Below the pieces are notes generated by a model. That model saw nothing but the letters and a program-made list of their open reading frames with translations. It searched no databases and was not told where the DNA came from. Below, piece after piece: positions 17,393-26,276 of a stretch of 64,000 nucleotides of DNA (position 1 is the first letter of the stretch; the number at the start of each line of letters is the position of its first letter). This DNA is from Rivularia sp. MS3. GTDB lineage: Bacteria; Cyanobacteriota; Cyanobacteriia; Cyanobacteriales; Nostocaceae. The stretch covers positions 62,001-126,000 of the forward strand of contig JAHCMI010000012.1 of the NCBI GenBank assembly GCA_019192545.1. Direction: 5' to 3'. The position numbers were made by a program, and so were the translations under genes.

Positions 17393-19288
17393 CTAATTAG
17401 AATGTATTTCGTTATTTGGATGAAAATAATCGTAGATTTCTTGTGCTAAACGCGAGCCGATTCCGGGTACTTCGGCAATTTGAGCGGGTGTTGCGATGCG
17501 GATATAGTCTATTGAACGGAAATGCGCTAATAGTTGTTGTTGACGATTATGCCCCAAACCTGGTATTTCATCTAAACGCGATCGCCTTAATTTTGCGGTA
17601 CGTTGTTGACGGTGAAAACTAACGGCAAAACGGTGAGCTTCGTCGCGCAACCTTCTTAGTAACTGCACTCCAGGTTGTTCGGCTTCTGTTTTCAAAGGTA
17701 TGGATTCCCCAGGTACGAATATTTCTTCCCGACGCTTGGCTAAACTGACAACTCGCACGTCTTCTAGTAAATTCATTTCTTGCAAAACAGCGACAACAGA
17801 AGATAATTGTCCTTTTCCCCCATCTATCATGACTAAATCTGGAAAATCGGGATTACCTATTCTTTGTAATTGTGGATCTTCTATATATTTGCGAAAGCGT
17901 CTGCCGATGACTTCAGCTAAGGAAGCAAAGTCATCTGAATGACCGATTTGAATTTCTGGATTTCTAATTTTATAATGCCGATAATGCTGCTTTGCCGGTA
18001 AACCATCAATAAACACTACTTGTGAAGCTACCGCATTTGAACCTTGAATATGAGAAATATCGTAACCTTCGATGCGATGGGGTAACTCCGGTAAATCGAC
18101 TATAGCAGCTAAATCTTGCAGGGCTTGTTGATTGCGATCGCCTAGTTTTTGCATTCTTTGCAGTTCATAGTTGGCATTTCGCTCTACCATTTCAATTAAT
18201 TCTGCTTTAAGTTGACGCTGGGGATTAATAATACTGACTTTTTTCCCTTTACGTTGACTCAAGGCTTCTGCCAAAATTTCTGCATCCGGTAAATCGTGCT
18301 GAACTACAATTTCACTAGGAATTTCTACTGAATCGGCGGTTTGATAATGTTCTTCTAATACCCGCTGTAAAATAGCCCCGAATCCAGCTTGTGCGTCGGC
18401 TAAAAATGCCAGTCTTCCGACTAATTGTCCGGCACGAATCTGAAATAATTGAATGCAAGCGTGTTTCTCGTCCGCTGCTAAAGCTATGGCATCCCGAGAA
18501 ACAGTATCGTCGGGTAAAGATACTTTTTGGTCGGCATTTAACGACTTTAATCCGGCGATTTGGTCTCTTCTGCGTGCGGCGGTTTCAAAGTTTAATTCTT
18601 CAGATGCCTGCTCCATCTGCTGAGTAAGTGTATCAATTAACTCACTAGTGCGACCTTGAAAAACCATCGCTACCTTCTGCACAATTTTGCGGTATTCTTC
18701 CGGTGTAACCAATTGCTGACAAACCCCCGGACACCTGCCCAAATCATAGTTTAAACAAGGTCTATCTTTAAACAAAGGCTGCGGCCGCTGTCTTAAAGGA
18801 AATATCCGCTTGCACAAACGTAATATTCCCCGCAATAAACGAGAATCAGTATATGGCCCGTAATACCTGTCCTTTTCTTTACCAAGTCTGCGTTTGCGGG
18901 TAATAAAAATTCTGGGATATGTTTCAGACCAAGTTATACAAACATAAGGATACTTTTTATCATCTTTGAGCAGCACGTTGAAGTATGGCTGATGCTGCTT
19001 AATTAAATTTGCTTCTAAAGCTAACGCTTCGGCTTCTGTATCTGTAACAATAAATTCGATTTCCGTCACCAGCCTTACCATCATCGCGATGCGATCGCTA
19101 AGTTTTTGTGACTCTCGAAAATAAGAGCGAACCCGAGTCCTTAATTTACGCGATTTACCTATATACACGATACGGTCATTTGCATCCCGCATCAAATAGA
19201 CTCCTGGCTCTGGGGGAATCTCTTTTAAACGACTTTCTAAACGTTCCGGATTTTTTAGTAGCGGTAAAGATTCAGCAGATTTTGTCAC
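17393..19288 (-). CDS. uvrC: Excinuclease ABC subunit C
   Basis: 631 residues, full length. UvrC makes both incisions in nucleotide excision repair. The N-terminal GIY-YIG nuclease is seen in [20 protein letters not shown] (about 28-47) with the catalytic Arg and Glu segment nearby; a Cys cluster [13 protein letters not shown] follows; the UVR domain (about 205-240) binds UvrB; the RNase H-like nuclease starts near [11 protein letters not shown]; and tandem helix-hairpin-helix motifs end the protein ([16 protein letters not shown]). Translation starts with GTG at 19288. No neighbouring repair gene. Confidence 0.97.
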   Translation of the reverse strand: MTKSAESLPLLKNPERLESRLKEIPPEPGVYLMRDANDRIVYIGKSRKLRTRVRSYFRESQKLSDRIAMMVRLVTEIEFIVTDTEAEALALEANLIKQHQPYFNVLLKDDKKYPYVCITWSETYPRIFITRKRRLGKEKDRYYGPYTDSRLLRGILRLCKRIFPLRQRPQPLFKDRPCLNYDLGRCPGVCQQLVTPEEYRKIVQKVAMVFQGRTSELIDTLTQQMEQASEELNFETAARRRDQIAGLKSLNADQKVSLPDDTVSRDAIALAADEKHACIQLFQIRAGQLVGRLAFLADAQAGFGAILQRVLEEHYQTADSVEIPSEIVVQHDLPDAEILAEALSQRKGKKVSIINPQRQLKAELIEMVERNANYELQRMQKLGDRNQQALQDLAAIVDLPELPHRIEGYDISHIQGSNAVASQVVFIDGLPAKQHYRHYKIRNPEIQIGHSDDFASLAEVIGRRFRKYIEDPQLQRIGNPDFPDLVMIDGGKGQLSSVVAVLQEMNLLEDVRVVSLAKRREEIFVPGESIPLKTEAEQPGVQLLRRLRDEAHRFAVSFHRQQRTAKLRRSRLDEIPGLGHNRQQQLLAHFRSIDYIRIATPAQIAEVPGIGSRLAQEIYDYFHPNNEIHSN

Positions 19289-19898
19289 AACTCAAGTCTG
19301 AAAATAAAGAATCGACCCATCATTATTATTTTAAGTAAAATCACCGCCGTTGTACGCGGATTAAATTCTTTATCCAAAAACTGTAGCGTTAACTGTTCAA
19401 ATTTCAAACCTTGATGCTTTAAAATTAGCTTCTTCCAGCATTTTTAATGGTTGCCTTATTTACGCCGACTTATACTAGTTCTTTAAATTTACTTATAAAT
19501 CAACTGTAAAGTTTTTGAAAACAAAATCCAATGCTTTTGAACTTTCAATCAATCCGGATATTCAGAAGTTAATTACGGCAATACAATATCTATTTTTACT
19601 AAATTAACAGTCAATACTCTAAATTTTAGTTCCTCATCATTATAAATTCGTTATAATTCCTGCAATTTAAATCAGTAAAATCTCGTATTTTAGTTAAATC
19701 TGTAATTCTTAAGAAAATTAACGGATTTATAGACTTGAACCAAATGATTATCATTGGTATAAATCAAAGCATAGATGTAGTTCAAAAAATTAGTATATAG
19801 TTTGAGATTAATTTATTTACCCATACTTAAGTTTAAATAGATAAATTGAGATTATTAAGTTTCGATTAAGGTCACAAAAATATTTTAGGAGCAAGAAA
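19289..19898. other. Intergenic region with Fur/Zur-like box
   Basis: 610 bp, AT-rich, between uvrC (minus) and the 60-residue gene (plus). The only structured element seen is the palindrome at 19743-19755, listed separately. A good ribosome binding site, TTAGGAGC, lies just before 19899. Confidence 0.6.
19743..19755. promoter_or_regulatory. Fur/Zur-like palindrome
   Basis: AATGATTATCATT, a 6-1-6 inverted repeat of the Fur-family type. The identical 13-mer occurs at 61189-61201 next to a ZnuA-like gene. It lies 144 bp upstream of the small gene at 19899. Confidence 0.5.
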
Positions 19899-20081
19899 AT
19901 GAATTCACAAGATTTTGAATCCCAGTACCGTGAAGCAATGAATGAAACACTCAATGAATTACAGTCGGCAATCTTGTTGTTAGCGCAAGCTCAACGAAAA
20001 ATTTCTATAATTGGTTCTTCAGTACAAAATTTAAGTCAAAGCGTCGAAGAATATCTAGTTAACCAAAAATCTGAATCATGA
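19899..20081 (+). CDS. Small helical protein, 60 residues, uncharacterised
   Basis: 60 residues preceded by a good ribosome binding site (TTAGGAGCAAGAAAATG). The sequence is a continuous amphipathic helix with a heptad-like pattern (MNETLNELQSAILLLAQAQ, SVQNLSQSVEEYL), so a coiled coil or four-helix dimer is likely. It is acidic, has no Cys, no signal and no membrane segment. A Fur/Zur-like palindrome lies upstream, which hints at metal-responsive expression but is not proof. Convergent with the receiver gene at 20114, 32 bp away. Confidence 0.7.
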   Translation: MNSQDFESQYREAMNETLNELQSAILLLAQAQRKISIIGSSVQNLSQSVEEYLVNQKSES

Positions 20082-20113
20082 ATTTAATTAAATTAGATTG
20101 AGTTTAATTGATT

Positions 20114-20545
20114 TTATTTCCGGTGACAAGATAACTCTTTTTCGATTGCTTGAGTAAGCTCTGTAAGAATCACAGGTTTGACAAAGTAGCGGCGAGCGCC
20201 TAAACTAATCGCTCGTTCGCAATCTGATTTAAAAGCTAAACCAGAAACTACGATTACAGGAATTTTTTCACGACCAAAATTTTGCTGCATTTCTTCTAAC
20301 AAAAAGAAGCCATCAACATCTGGCAATTTTAAATCTAATACAATTAAATCTGGTTGAAAAGTTTCTACTATAGAAAAAAAATTTGAACCGTCAGACAAAC
20401 TTTTTACTTTGTATCCAGAAAAACTTAAGCAATCCCTTAGTAGCATTCGATTAGCATCATTATCCTCGACGAGCAAAACTTTTTTTACCTTCTGCGATTT
20501 TAATGATTCTACTTGCTGCTCTGCACTTATTAGCTGCGCTGTCAT
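20114..20545 (-). CDS. Stand-alone response regulator receiver protein
   Basis: 143 residues, one CheY-like receiver domain and no output domain. The acidic pocket is in LLVEDNDANR, the phospho-acceptor Asp in LIVLDLKLPDVDG, Ser in VVSGLA and Lys in YFVKPV, so all phosphorylation residues are present. A polar N-terminal ~20 residues precede it. It probably works in a phosphorelay or as a scaffold switch; no kinase gene is adjacent. An ATG at 20545 is the start, with only a weak upstream purine stretch. Confidence 0.92.
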   Translation of the reverse strand: MTAQLISAEQQVESLKSQKVKKVLLVEDNDANRMLLRDCLSFSGYKVKSLSDGSNFFSIVETFQPDLIVLDLKLPDVDGFFLLEEMQQNFGREKIPVIVVSGLAFKSDCERAISLGARRYFVKPVILTELTQAIEKELSCHRK

Positions 20546-21488
20546 CTTTACCTATCACTTTCACTCACAAGTCAATTATTTGCAAACGAACGTAAGAATA
20601 TCGTAAATTTCAGAGTTTGAAAAAGATACAGAATTAGATAAAAAACATATTTCTAAAAGGATATGCTAAATTTGTTCGCTAAAATCACTAGTTTGCTAAA
20701 CTAGCTAAAACATCTTTTCTAAGTAAGGTTAATTCACTTCTTCCTAACTAGGAAAATAGCAAAACGCAAGATAAATTAGTTTAAAATTATACGTCATTAC
20801 CAATCTTGTCAGAAGATATCGGCAAAATCACAGGTAACACTTAGTGACTTATATATTACCTTAAATTCCCATTCTATAAGGTGGAAAGGGCATCATCTGA
20901 ACATTGGAACGAAAACCATACTTCTTATTTTCCTTAAAGGAAGTTTATCAAAAAAATTTGGGTTAACTATTATTAATGCTTATACTAAATAGTAGCTTAA
21001 AATGCAAACATAAGACAAAGTTAAATTAATCTTTAACTTCGCCTTATATTTGAACAATAAAATTTACAATAGTTTTAAAAAATAATATTTAGTTAAAATT
21101 AATATTTATATCTTAAACTATATTGATAAATACGGTATGTGTTATCTATGTGTATAAAAACATACTAATATTTAAATAATTTGTTAGGTAAGAAAAATAG
21201 TTATGAAATTATTTAGATTGTGAGGATATAAAAAAGTTCTGGTAGAGAATAGATGCACCTTTGACTAATTTTTTTCATAAATTAATCGTAAACGAAGCCA
21301 AAAACTTTATTAAACCAAATATCTCCTTAGTTTATATTGTTTATCATTCCCGACAAACTTAATAAAAACGATTTTTTGTAGACTTTGTAACGAGATATTC
21401 GAGTAAAACGTGCGTTTTATTGCTGATTTTACAAAAATATTTTGGGTTTTTAATATTTCTGCAAAATATATACTTCAAGAGTTAGGAG
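20546..21488. other. Long AT-rich intergenic region
   Basis: 943 bp without a supported gene. An imperfect inverted repeat at about 21010-21047 (AAGTTAAA at 21018-21025, TTTAACTT at 21032-21039, outer ATAAG/CTTAT) may be a terminator for transcription from the PEP-CTERM gene at right or belong to a small RNA. Nothing else is recognised. Confidence 0.55.
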
Positions 21489-22034
21489 TTATGATGCTGC
21501 TGTTTGGCTGCTTTTTTGTTTTTGATGTTTTGCAGCAAGTAAAAGAAATGTAATTAATCCCAGCATTGCTGAAGGTTCGGGAACTTTCCTTCTTTGTGAT
21601 GACGCAGATGAATAAATAGCAGTATGCATTTGCTCGCTCTCTAAAGGAGAAAATTCAGCATTATATATTATGTGTTTAACTCCATCATCCGAAACTTTTA
21701 CTTGAATTTTCTCACCAGCATTAATTGATTCATAACTACGTATAGCTTTTTTCAACATCAAATCGTCTAATAAATTTTTATCTTCTGTTTCCTTTGGCTG
21801 ACTTTGTGAATCAAACTCTGGAAAAGATATGCATGAATTCGTTTGATTGCACTGCTGTTTATCTAACAAAATATCTTTATTATCAAATGATGGCTGATTC
21901 TCTGAAGCTTTTGTAAAATCATCGTGACTGGTAATATTATTAAGCGAACCTGCTTGTGCTGGGGCTGTAGCGCTGGCGCTAATTATCGTACCAAGTAATG
22001 CGTAATTACGAATATTGTTTATAGTTAATGTCAT
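21489..22034 (-). CDS. PEP-CTERM sorting domain protein
   Basis: 181 residues from the ATG at 22034, chosen because AAGGA lies about ten bases upstream and the signal peptide then starts properly (MTLTINNIRNYALLGTII, cleavage near AQAGS). A longer frame to 22097 lacks these features. The mature part is polar with a few conserved-looking Ser/Asp; the C-terminal end reads VPEPSAMLGLITFLLLAA followed by a basic tail, the tripartite PEP-CTERM signal recognised by exosortase for surface sorting. The middle domain is not recognised. Confidence 0.82.
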   Translation of the reverse strand: MTLTINNIRNYALLGTIISASATAPAQAGSLNNITSHDDFTKASENQPSFDNKDILLDKQQCNQTNSCISFPEFDSQSQPKETEDKNLLDDLMLKKAIRSYESINAGEKIQVKVSDDGVKHIIYNAEFSPLESEQMHTAIYSSASSQRRKVPEPSAMLGLITFLLLAAKHQKQKSSQTAAS

Positions 22035-22257
22035 GGACGCTGGTTCCTTCAAAACTAAAAAAACAAGTAATTGATACTCCCCTTTTTTTTGGCGCAATTA
22101 CATATTGTGAAAATTTAATCCCATCAAATAAGTATATTGCCCCAAAAACTGAAAAAAATTGATGCACGGAATCTGTAAGACTGCGCTCAGTCTAACTCAG
22201 TACTACTGTGATTGTGGATACAAATTGGTTAATTTTACATCAATCTCGAATAAAGAT

Positions 22258-23460
22258 TTAGTAAACCAACTGTAAGAACTGGGATATTTTGTCTACAGCA
22301 GCTACTAGCTCTGATGGCTCCCGGACTAAGGCAAAGCGGACGAAACCTTCTCCAGACTTGCCAAAACCAGCCCCAGGAGAAGCAGCAACACCCGTATTTT
22401 CAACTAAATCTTTACAAAATTGGATAGAATCTTTACTCCAATCCTCCGGTAGCTTTGCCCACACATACATAGTTGCTTTTGGCAAAGTGACTTCCCATCC
22501 GATACGGTGTAAAGCATTTACAAAAGCATCGCGGCGTTTTCGGAAGCTATCCACAGCAATCTGCACTCCCGATTGCGGCCCGTTTAAAGCAGCGATCGCG
22601 CCATTTAAAATTCCTCGATATTGATTAAAGTCAACTGCTGCTTTTACTTGACGTAAGCTTTTAATCAACTCACGATTACCAATAGCAAAACCGATGCGAA
22701 AACCGCCCATATTGTAAGACTTGGATAAAGTAAAAAATTCAATGGAGGTACTTTTTTCTGAATCGGCTTGCAAAATTGAAGGGGCTAAAGACAGGGGATT
22801 AGTTTCTTGTGCTTGGGTTTGTGCAAATACCAAATCTACGTAGGGAAAATCATGAACCAAAACAATATTATGCTGCTGACAAAAAGCAACCGCTTTTTTG
22901 AAAAAAGATAACGGTGCAGTCGCGGCGGTAGGATTATGAGGATAACTTAGTACCATCATCCGGGACTGACTTAATACAGATGCAGGAATATCCTCAAATA
23001 CAGGTAAAAAATTGTTTTCTTCCCGTAAAGGCATAGCATAAATTTGACCGCTAGCTAAGTGAACCCCCCCAGCATGAGAAGGATAGCCTGGATCGAGCAA
23101 TAAAGCAAAATCTCCCGGATTTAGAACAGCTAAAGGTAAATGTGCCGTCCCCTCTTGGGAACCAATTAAAGGTAGTACTTCTGTTTCGGGATCGACCGAA
23201 ATTCCAAATCTGAGCGAATACCATCGAGCTGCTGCACAACGAAACTCTTTAGTTCCGTTAAACAGTAAATATCCGTGAGTACTTTTATCGTACAAAGACT
23301 TAGCTATAGCTTCGACGACATGACTTTCTGCTGGTAAATCCGAAGATCCCAAAGACAAATCAATTAACTCACGGCCATAAGCCAAAGCTTTAGCTTTTGC
23401 AATATCCATATCTGCAAACACATTGGATTGCAGTGGTTCTAAACGCTTCGCAAATTGCAT
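22258..23460 (-). CDS. Class I/II PLP aminotransferase (DapL/AspC-like)
   Basis: 400 residues, fold type I. PLP-binding residues are visible: Asn176 in YPHNPT, Asp204 and Tyr207 in VHDFPYVDL, Lys247 (Schiff base) in TLSKSYNMGGFRIGF, and a C-terminal Arg in FVRFALVRE. The family includes LL-diaminopimelate aminotransferase and aspartate/alanine aminotransferases; the sequence is closest in feel to the cyanobacterial group annotated as aspartate or LL-DAP aminotransferase. The exact substrate cannot be set from sequence alone. It is monocistronic; the thioredoxin gene is 165 bp or more away. Confidence 0.88.
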   Translation of the reverse strand: MQFAKRLEPLQSNVFADMDIAKAKALAYGRELIDLSLGSSDLPAESHVVEAIAKSLYDKSTHGYLLFNGTKEFRCAAARWYSLRFGISVDPETEVLPLIGSQEGTAHLPLAVLNPGDFALLLDPGYPSHAGGVHLASGQIYAMPLREENNFLPVFEDIPASVLSQSRMMVLSYPHNPTAATAPLSFFKKAVAFCQQHNIVLVHDFPYVDLVFAQTQAQETNPLSLAPSILQADSEKSTSIEFFTLSKSYNMGGFRIGFAIGNRELIKSLRQVKAAVDFNQYRGILNGAIAALNGPQSGVQIAVDSFRKRRDAFVNALHRIGWEVTLPKATMYVWAKLPEDWSKDSIQFCKDLVENTGVAASPGAGFGKSGEGFVRFALVREPSELVAAVDKISQFLQLVY

Positions 23461-23759
23461 TTTTAAAGTTAGTAGTTAGTTGTTAGTGGTGAAGTATAGC
23501 CGAGAATGAGAGGTTTGCCCCATAAGCGAATGTCCAACAGCGCAGCCTATCCAGCAAAGAGATACCCGAAGGTTAGTTGTTAGTTTCCGCCCAAAGCTTA
23601 GGCAGAGGAAATGATAAATTTCGGATTCCGCTCTATTTAGATTTCTCCAGCTTCCTCATAAAAAAGGGCTAGAAGGCAAATCCCAGTTAATAGAACTAAA
23701 TTATCATTTACTAATAACTTCATACCATCGGCTAACCATTAACAACTATCTACAAATAC

Positions 23760-24092
23760 TTAATTACTTAGGTGAGTGTCTAATAAACTCATTAATTTAT
23801 CTTTATTAACAACTCCCTCGCTAGAGGCTAATACTTTGTCACCTTGAACGAGCCTTAAAGCTGGTACACCTTCCACCTGATATTGCTTAACGGAAACAGG
23901 GTTGGGATCGACTTCCATTTTGACAACCTTGAGCTTGTCGCTATATTTAGTAGCAGCAGCATTAACTGCTGGAGACATCAATTTACAAGGTCCGCACCAA
24001 GAAGCCCAAAAATAAACTAATACTGGTTTCTCAGCTTGCAATACTTCTTTTTCAAAATTAGCATCATTAATGTTATTCACACCCTCGCTCAT
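23760..24092 (-). CDS. trxA: Thioredoxin
   Basis: 110 residues from the ATG at 24092. The frame extends to a GTG at 24104, but GGAG in that stretch is the ribosome binding site of the ATG. The fold is complete: VLVYFWASWCGPCKLM with the redox pair Cys33/Cys36, cis-Pro in VEGVPALRL, and EGVVNKDKL near the C-terminus. It reduces disulfides in cytosolic target proteins using thioredoxin reductase. EGVPALRL replaces the usual GIPTLLLF, a variation seen among paralogous thioredoxins, so this may be a secondary member rather than the housekeeping m-type. Confidence 0.92.
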   Translation of the reverse strand: MSEGVNNINDANFEKEVLQAEKPVLVYFWASWCGPCKLMSPAVNAAATKYSDKLKVVKMEVDPNPVSVKQYQVEGVPALRLVQGDKVLASSEGVVNKDKLMSLLDTHLSN

Positions 24093-24368
24093 TTTAATCT
24101 CCACTTAATAGCATCTTTTATAGTTACACAAATTAAATGTATCTCAATATGTTGCCTAGTAACTAGTAGCTGTGGGCAGAGGGGGAGATGAGAGGGGGGA
24201 GAGTATAATTCGTAATATGTCACTTCGTGCCACGCTTCGCTACGTAATTCGTAATATCGCCGTACTGCACGCAAGCTACGTAATTAATGCCCCATCAATG
24301 TAATTTAAGGGCTATGTCCGTTCCGCACACGTTGCGCTAACAAACCTAAAAAAATAACTTGGTGAACA

Positions 24369-24419
24369 ACTGTTAACTGTTCGCTGATAACTGTTAACTG
24401 TTCACTGTTCGCTGATAAC
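24369..24419. repeat. Tandem AACTGTT/CGCTGAT-type repeats
   Basis: Alternating heptamers of the CTGTTAA/CTGTTCG/CTGATAA type; the same words recur at 29508-29584 and 45275-45320. Confidence 0.8.
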
Positions 24420-24426
24420 GTACAGC

Positions 24427-24457
24427 AAAAATCCCACAACAGTATTGGCTGTGGGAT
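24427..24457 (-). terminator. Intrinsic terminator of the vipp1 gene
   Basis: On the minus strand ATCCCACA and TGTGGGAT (24431-24438, 24450-24457) form an 8-bp stem followed by a T run. It lies 33 bp past the stop at 24490. Confidence 0.85.
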
Positions 24458-24489
24458 AATTCTAAATAGCTGAATTCAAATCTAAAAAA

Positions 24490-25278
24490 TCACATATTGT
24501 CTAACTCTTTGCGTAACGCTTCTAAGTCGGAATCTACTGGTTCGCTACTTTTCTGCTGACTAGCTTGATTGGTGTCAGTTTGTTGTGGTAGCTGGGGTTG
24601 GTTTGCTGCGGCTTCTCCAGGTAGAGCCATTTGTGCTTTTAGAGCAGCTAATTCATCGTCTACACCGCTGCTAGATTCTAGCTGTGCAAATTGACTTTCT
24701 AAGTCAGAACCAGCTAATTCTGCTGCGGATTGAGCGCGTGCTTCTTGCATCATGACTTTTTCTTCCATGCGCTCAAATGCAGCCATTGCACTGCTGCTGT
24801 TCATACCGCGCACCATTCCTTCAAGCTGCTCTTGTGCTTTGGCAGCCGTAACCCTTGCTTTGAGCATTTCTTTCTTGGTTTTTGCCTCAGAAATTTTGCT
24901 CTCTAACTGGATTAAATTACGCTTGAGATTTTCAACTTGAGCGCTTTGTTGGTCTAGACTTGTTTTAAGAGTGCTAGCAGACTCGGTAAAAGATTTTTTA
25001 CGCTCTAATGCTTGGCGAGCTAGGTTCTCGTCACCTTTTTGTAGCGCTAGCATTGCATTACGCTGCCATTTATTCAGTTCATTATTAGCATCGTTATATT
25101 GCTTTTCTGTACGTTTTTGAGCCGCAATTGCTTGAGCAACACCCTGACGTAACCGAACCAAGTCTTCTTGCATTTCAAGAATAGCTTGTTCTAGTATTTT
25201 TTCTGGATCTTCAGCTTTACTGACTAAGTCGTTGAGGTTTGCGCTTACTACTCGTCTTACGCGATCGAATAATCCCAT
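24490..25278 (-). CDS. vipp1: Vipp1/IM30, PspA-family ESCRT-III membrane remodelling protein
   Basis: 262 residues, nearly all helical. The N-terminal amphipathic helix MGLFDRVRRVVSANLNDLV binds membrane, followed by the EDPEKILEQAILEMQ PspA core and long coiled coils. What marks it as Vipp1 rather than PspA is the C-terminal extension: a Pro/Gln/Ser linker (about 215-245) then a final helix VDSDLEALRKELDNM. Vipp1 builds ring and rod oligomers that maintain and form thylakoid membranes. A PspA paralogue lies 163 bp upstream on the same strand. Ribosome binding site AAGAGGA. Confidence 0.93.
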   Translation of the reverse strand: MGLFDRVRRVVSANLNDLVSKAEDPEKILEQAILEMQEDLVRLRQGVAQAIAAQKRTEKQYNDANNELNKWQRNAMLALQKGDENLARQALERKKSFTESASTLKTSLDQQSAQVENLKRNLIQLESKISEAKTKKEMLKARVTAAKAQEQLEGMVRGMNSSSAMAAFERMEEKVMMQEARAQSAAELAGSDLESQFAQLESSSGVDDELAALKAQMALPGEAAANQPQLPQQTDTNQASQQKSSEPVDSDLEALRKELDNM

Positions 25279-25441
25279 ATTTGTTTTCCTCTTAAGATTT
25301 ACGCTCCGGCGATAAAAAGTTAGGTTTTTTACTACTTATATAGTTCCCTATTTCAATGTAATCTTTCTCTTCCCAATTAGTCCTCCTTATAACCCCCAGT
25401 TCTCAAAAGAAATATTACGGGTAAGAGCTATAAAATTTCAT

Positions 25442-26134
25442 CTAACTACTGGGAGGCTGCTGCGGACTTTGCGTACTTTGGGGAAGTTGTGCTTTCATTG
25501 CCGAAAGTTCGGCATCTACATCATCACCTTCAGTTAAGTTCGCAAATTTGTTTTCTAATTCGTCCGTACCAGATATCGCAATTGCTTCTTGTTTCGCTTC
25601 TAGTTCTAAAAGTTTGTCTTCCATTTTCTCAAAAGCTTTTAGCGAGCTGGTATCGCCAACTTCACCAAGCATTTCTTGAAGTCGCAAAGAAGCTTCAGCC
25701 GAACGAGCGCGAGCAATATACATATCTTTTTTGGTTTTAGCCTCAGATATTTTTAGCTCTAAAGACTGCATATCTTTTTTAAGTTTAGCGACTAAAGTTT
25801 TTTGTTGCCCAATTTGTTCTAGCAGTGCGGTTGCTGTTTGTTCGTAGGCTTTACGTTTCGTCAGGGCTTCTCGCGCTAAAGCCTCGTTACCTTGTTGCAA
25901 AGCCATGCTCGCGCGACGATACCACTCTTCTGATGTTGACTGAGCCTGAGCCGCTTGTCTTTCGGTACGTTTTTGAGTAGCGATCGCCTGTGCTACTCCT
26001 TGTCGCATCCGCACCAAATTTTCCTGCATTTCATAAAGGGTTTGTTCCAGAATTTTCTCTGGATCTTCCCGTTGTGCCGTCCAACTATTTACATTTGAAC
26101 GAAATAAGCGCAAGATGCGCTCAATCAGCCCCAT
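25442..26134 (-). CDS. pspA: PspA-family protein, paralogue of Vipp1
   Basis: 230 residues. The same layout as the neighbour (MGLIERILRLFRSNVNSW amphipathic helix, EDPEKILEQTLYEMQENLVRMRQG, coiled coils) but it ends after a short Gln/Pro/Ser tail and lacks the terminal Vipp1 helix. It therefore looks like a true PspA, which protects membranes under stress. The two genes are co-directional and probably arose by duplication. Between them is a 160-bp spacer, so each may also have its own promoter. Confidence 0.9.
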   Translation of the reverse strand: MGLIERILRLFRSNVNSWTAQREDPEKILEQTLYEMQENLVRMRQGVAQAIATQKRTERQAAQAQSTSEEWYRRASMALQQGNEALAREALTKRKAYEQTATALLEQIGQQKTLVAKLKKDMQSLELKISEAKTKKDMYIARARSAEASLRLQEMLGEVGDTSSLKAFEKMEDKLLELEAKQEAIAISGTDELENKFANLTEGDDVDAELSAMKAQLPQSTQSPQQPPSS

Positions 26135-26276
26135 AAAGTTAAGCCTCTATTTCTAAAGTTTTCATAACCACTAATAAGCAGAGACTAGCGAGTAGCGAAT
26201 TACGAATTATCTCCCCTTGTCTCCCTATCTCACTATTCTCCTCAGAATTCCCCGTTTATTTGATTAATTGTCTGGT

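Larger units (their letters stand above)
24093..24489. other. Intergenic region with repeats and terminator
   Basis: 397 bp. It contains two tandem copies of a CTACGTAATTCGTAATAT-like stretch (about 24207-24256), a heptamer-like repeat region at 24369-24419 and the vipp1 terminator at 24427-24457. No gene. Confidence 0.6.

Noticed and set aside
24093-24104. GTG start for thioredoxin at 24104
   Set aside because: The stretch contains the GGAG ribosome binding site of the ATG at 24092.
24105-24274. Reverse-strand frame upstream of thioredoxin
   Set aside because: Covers repetitive spacer sequence; product is low complexity.
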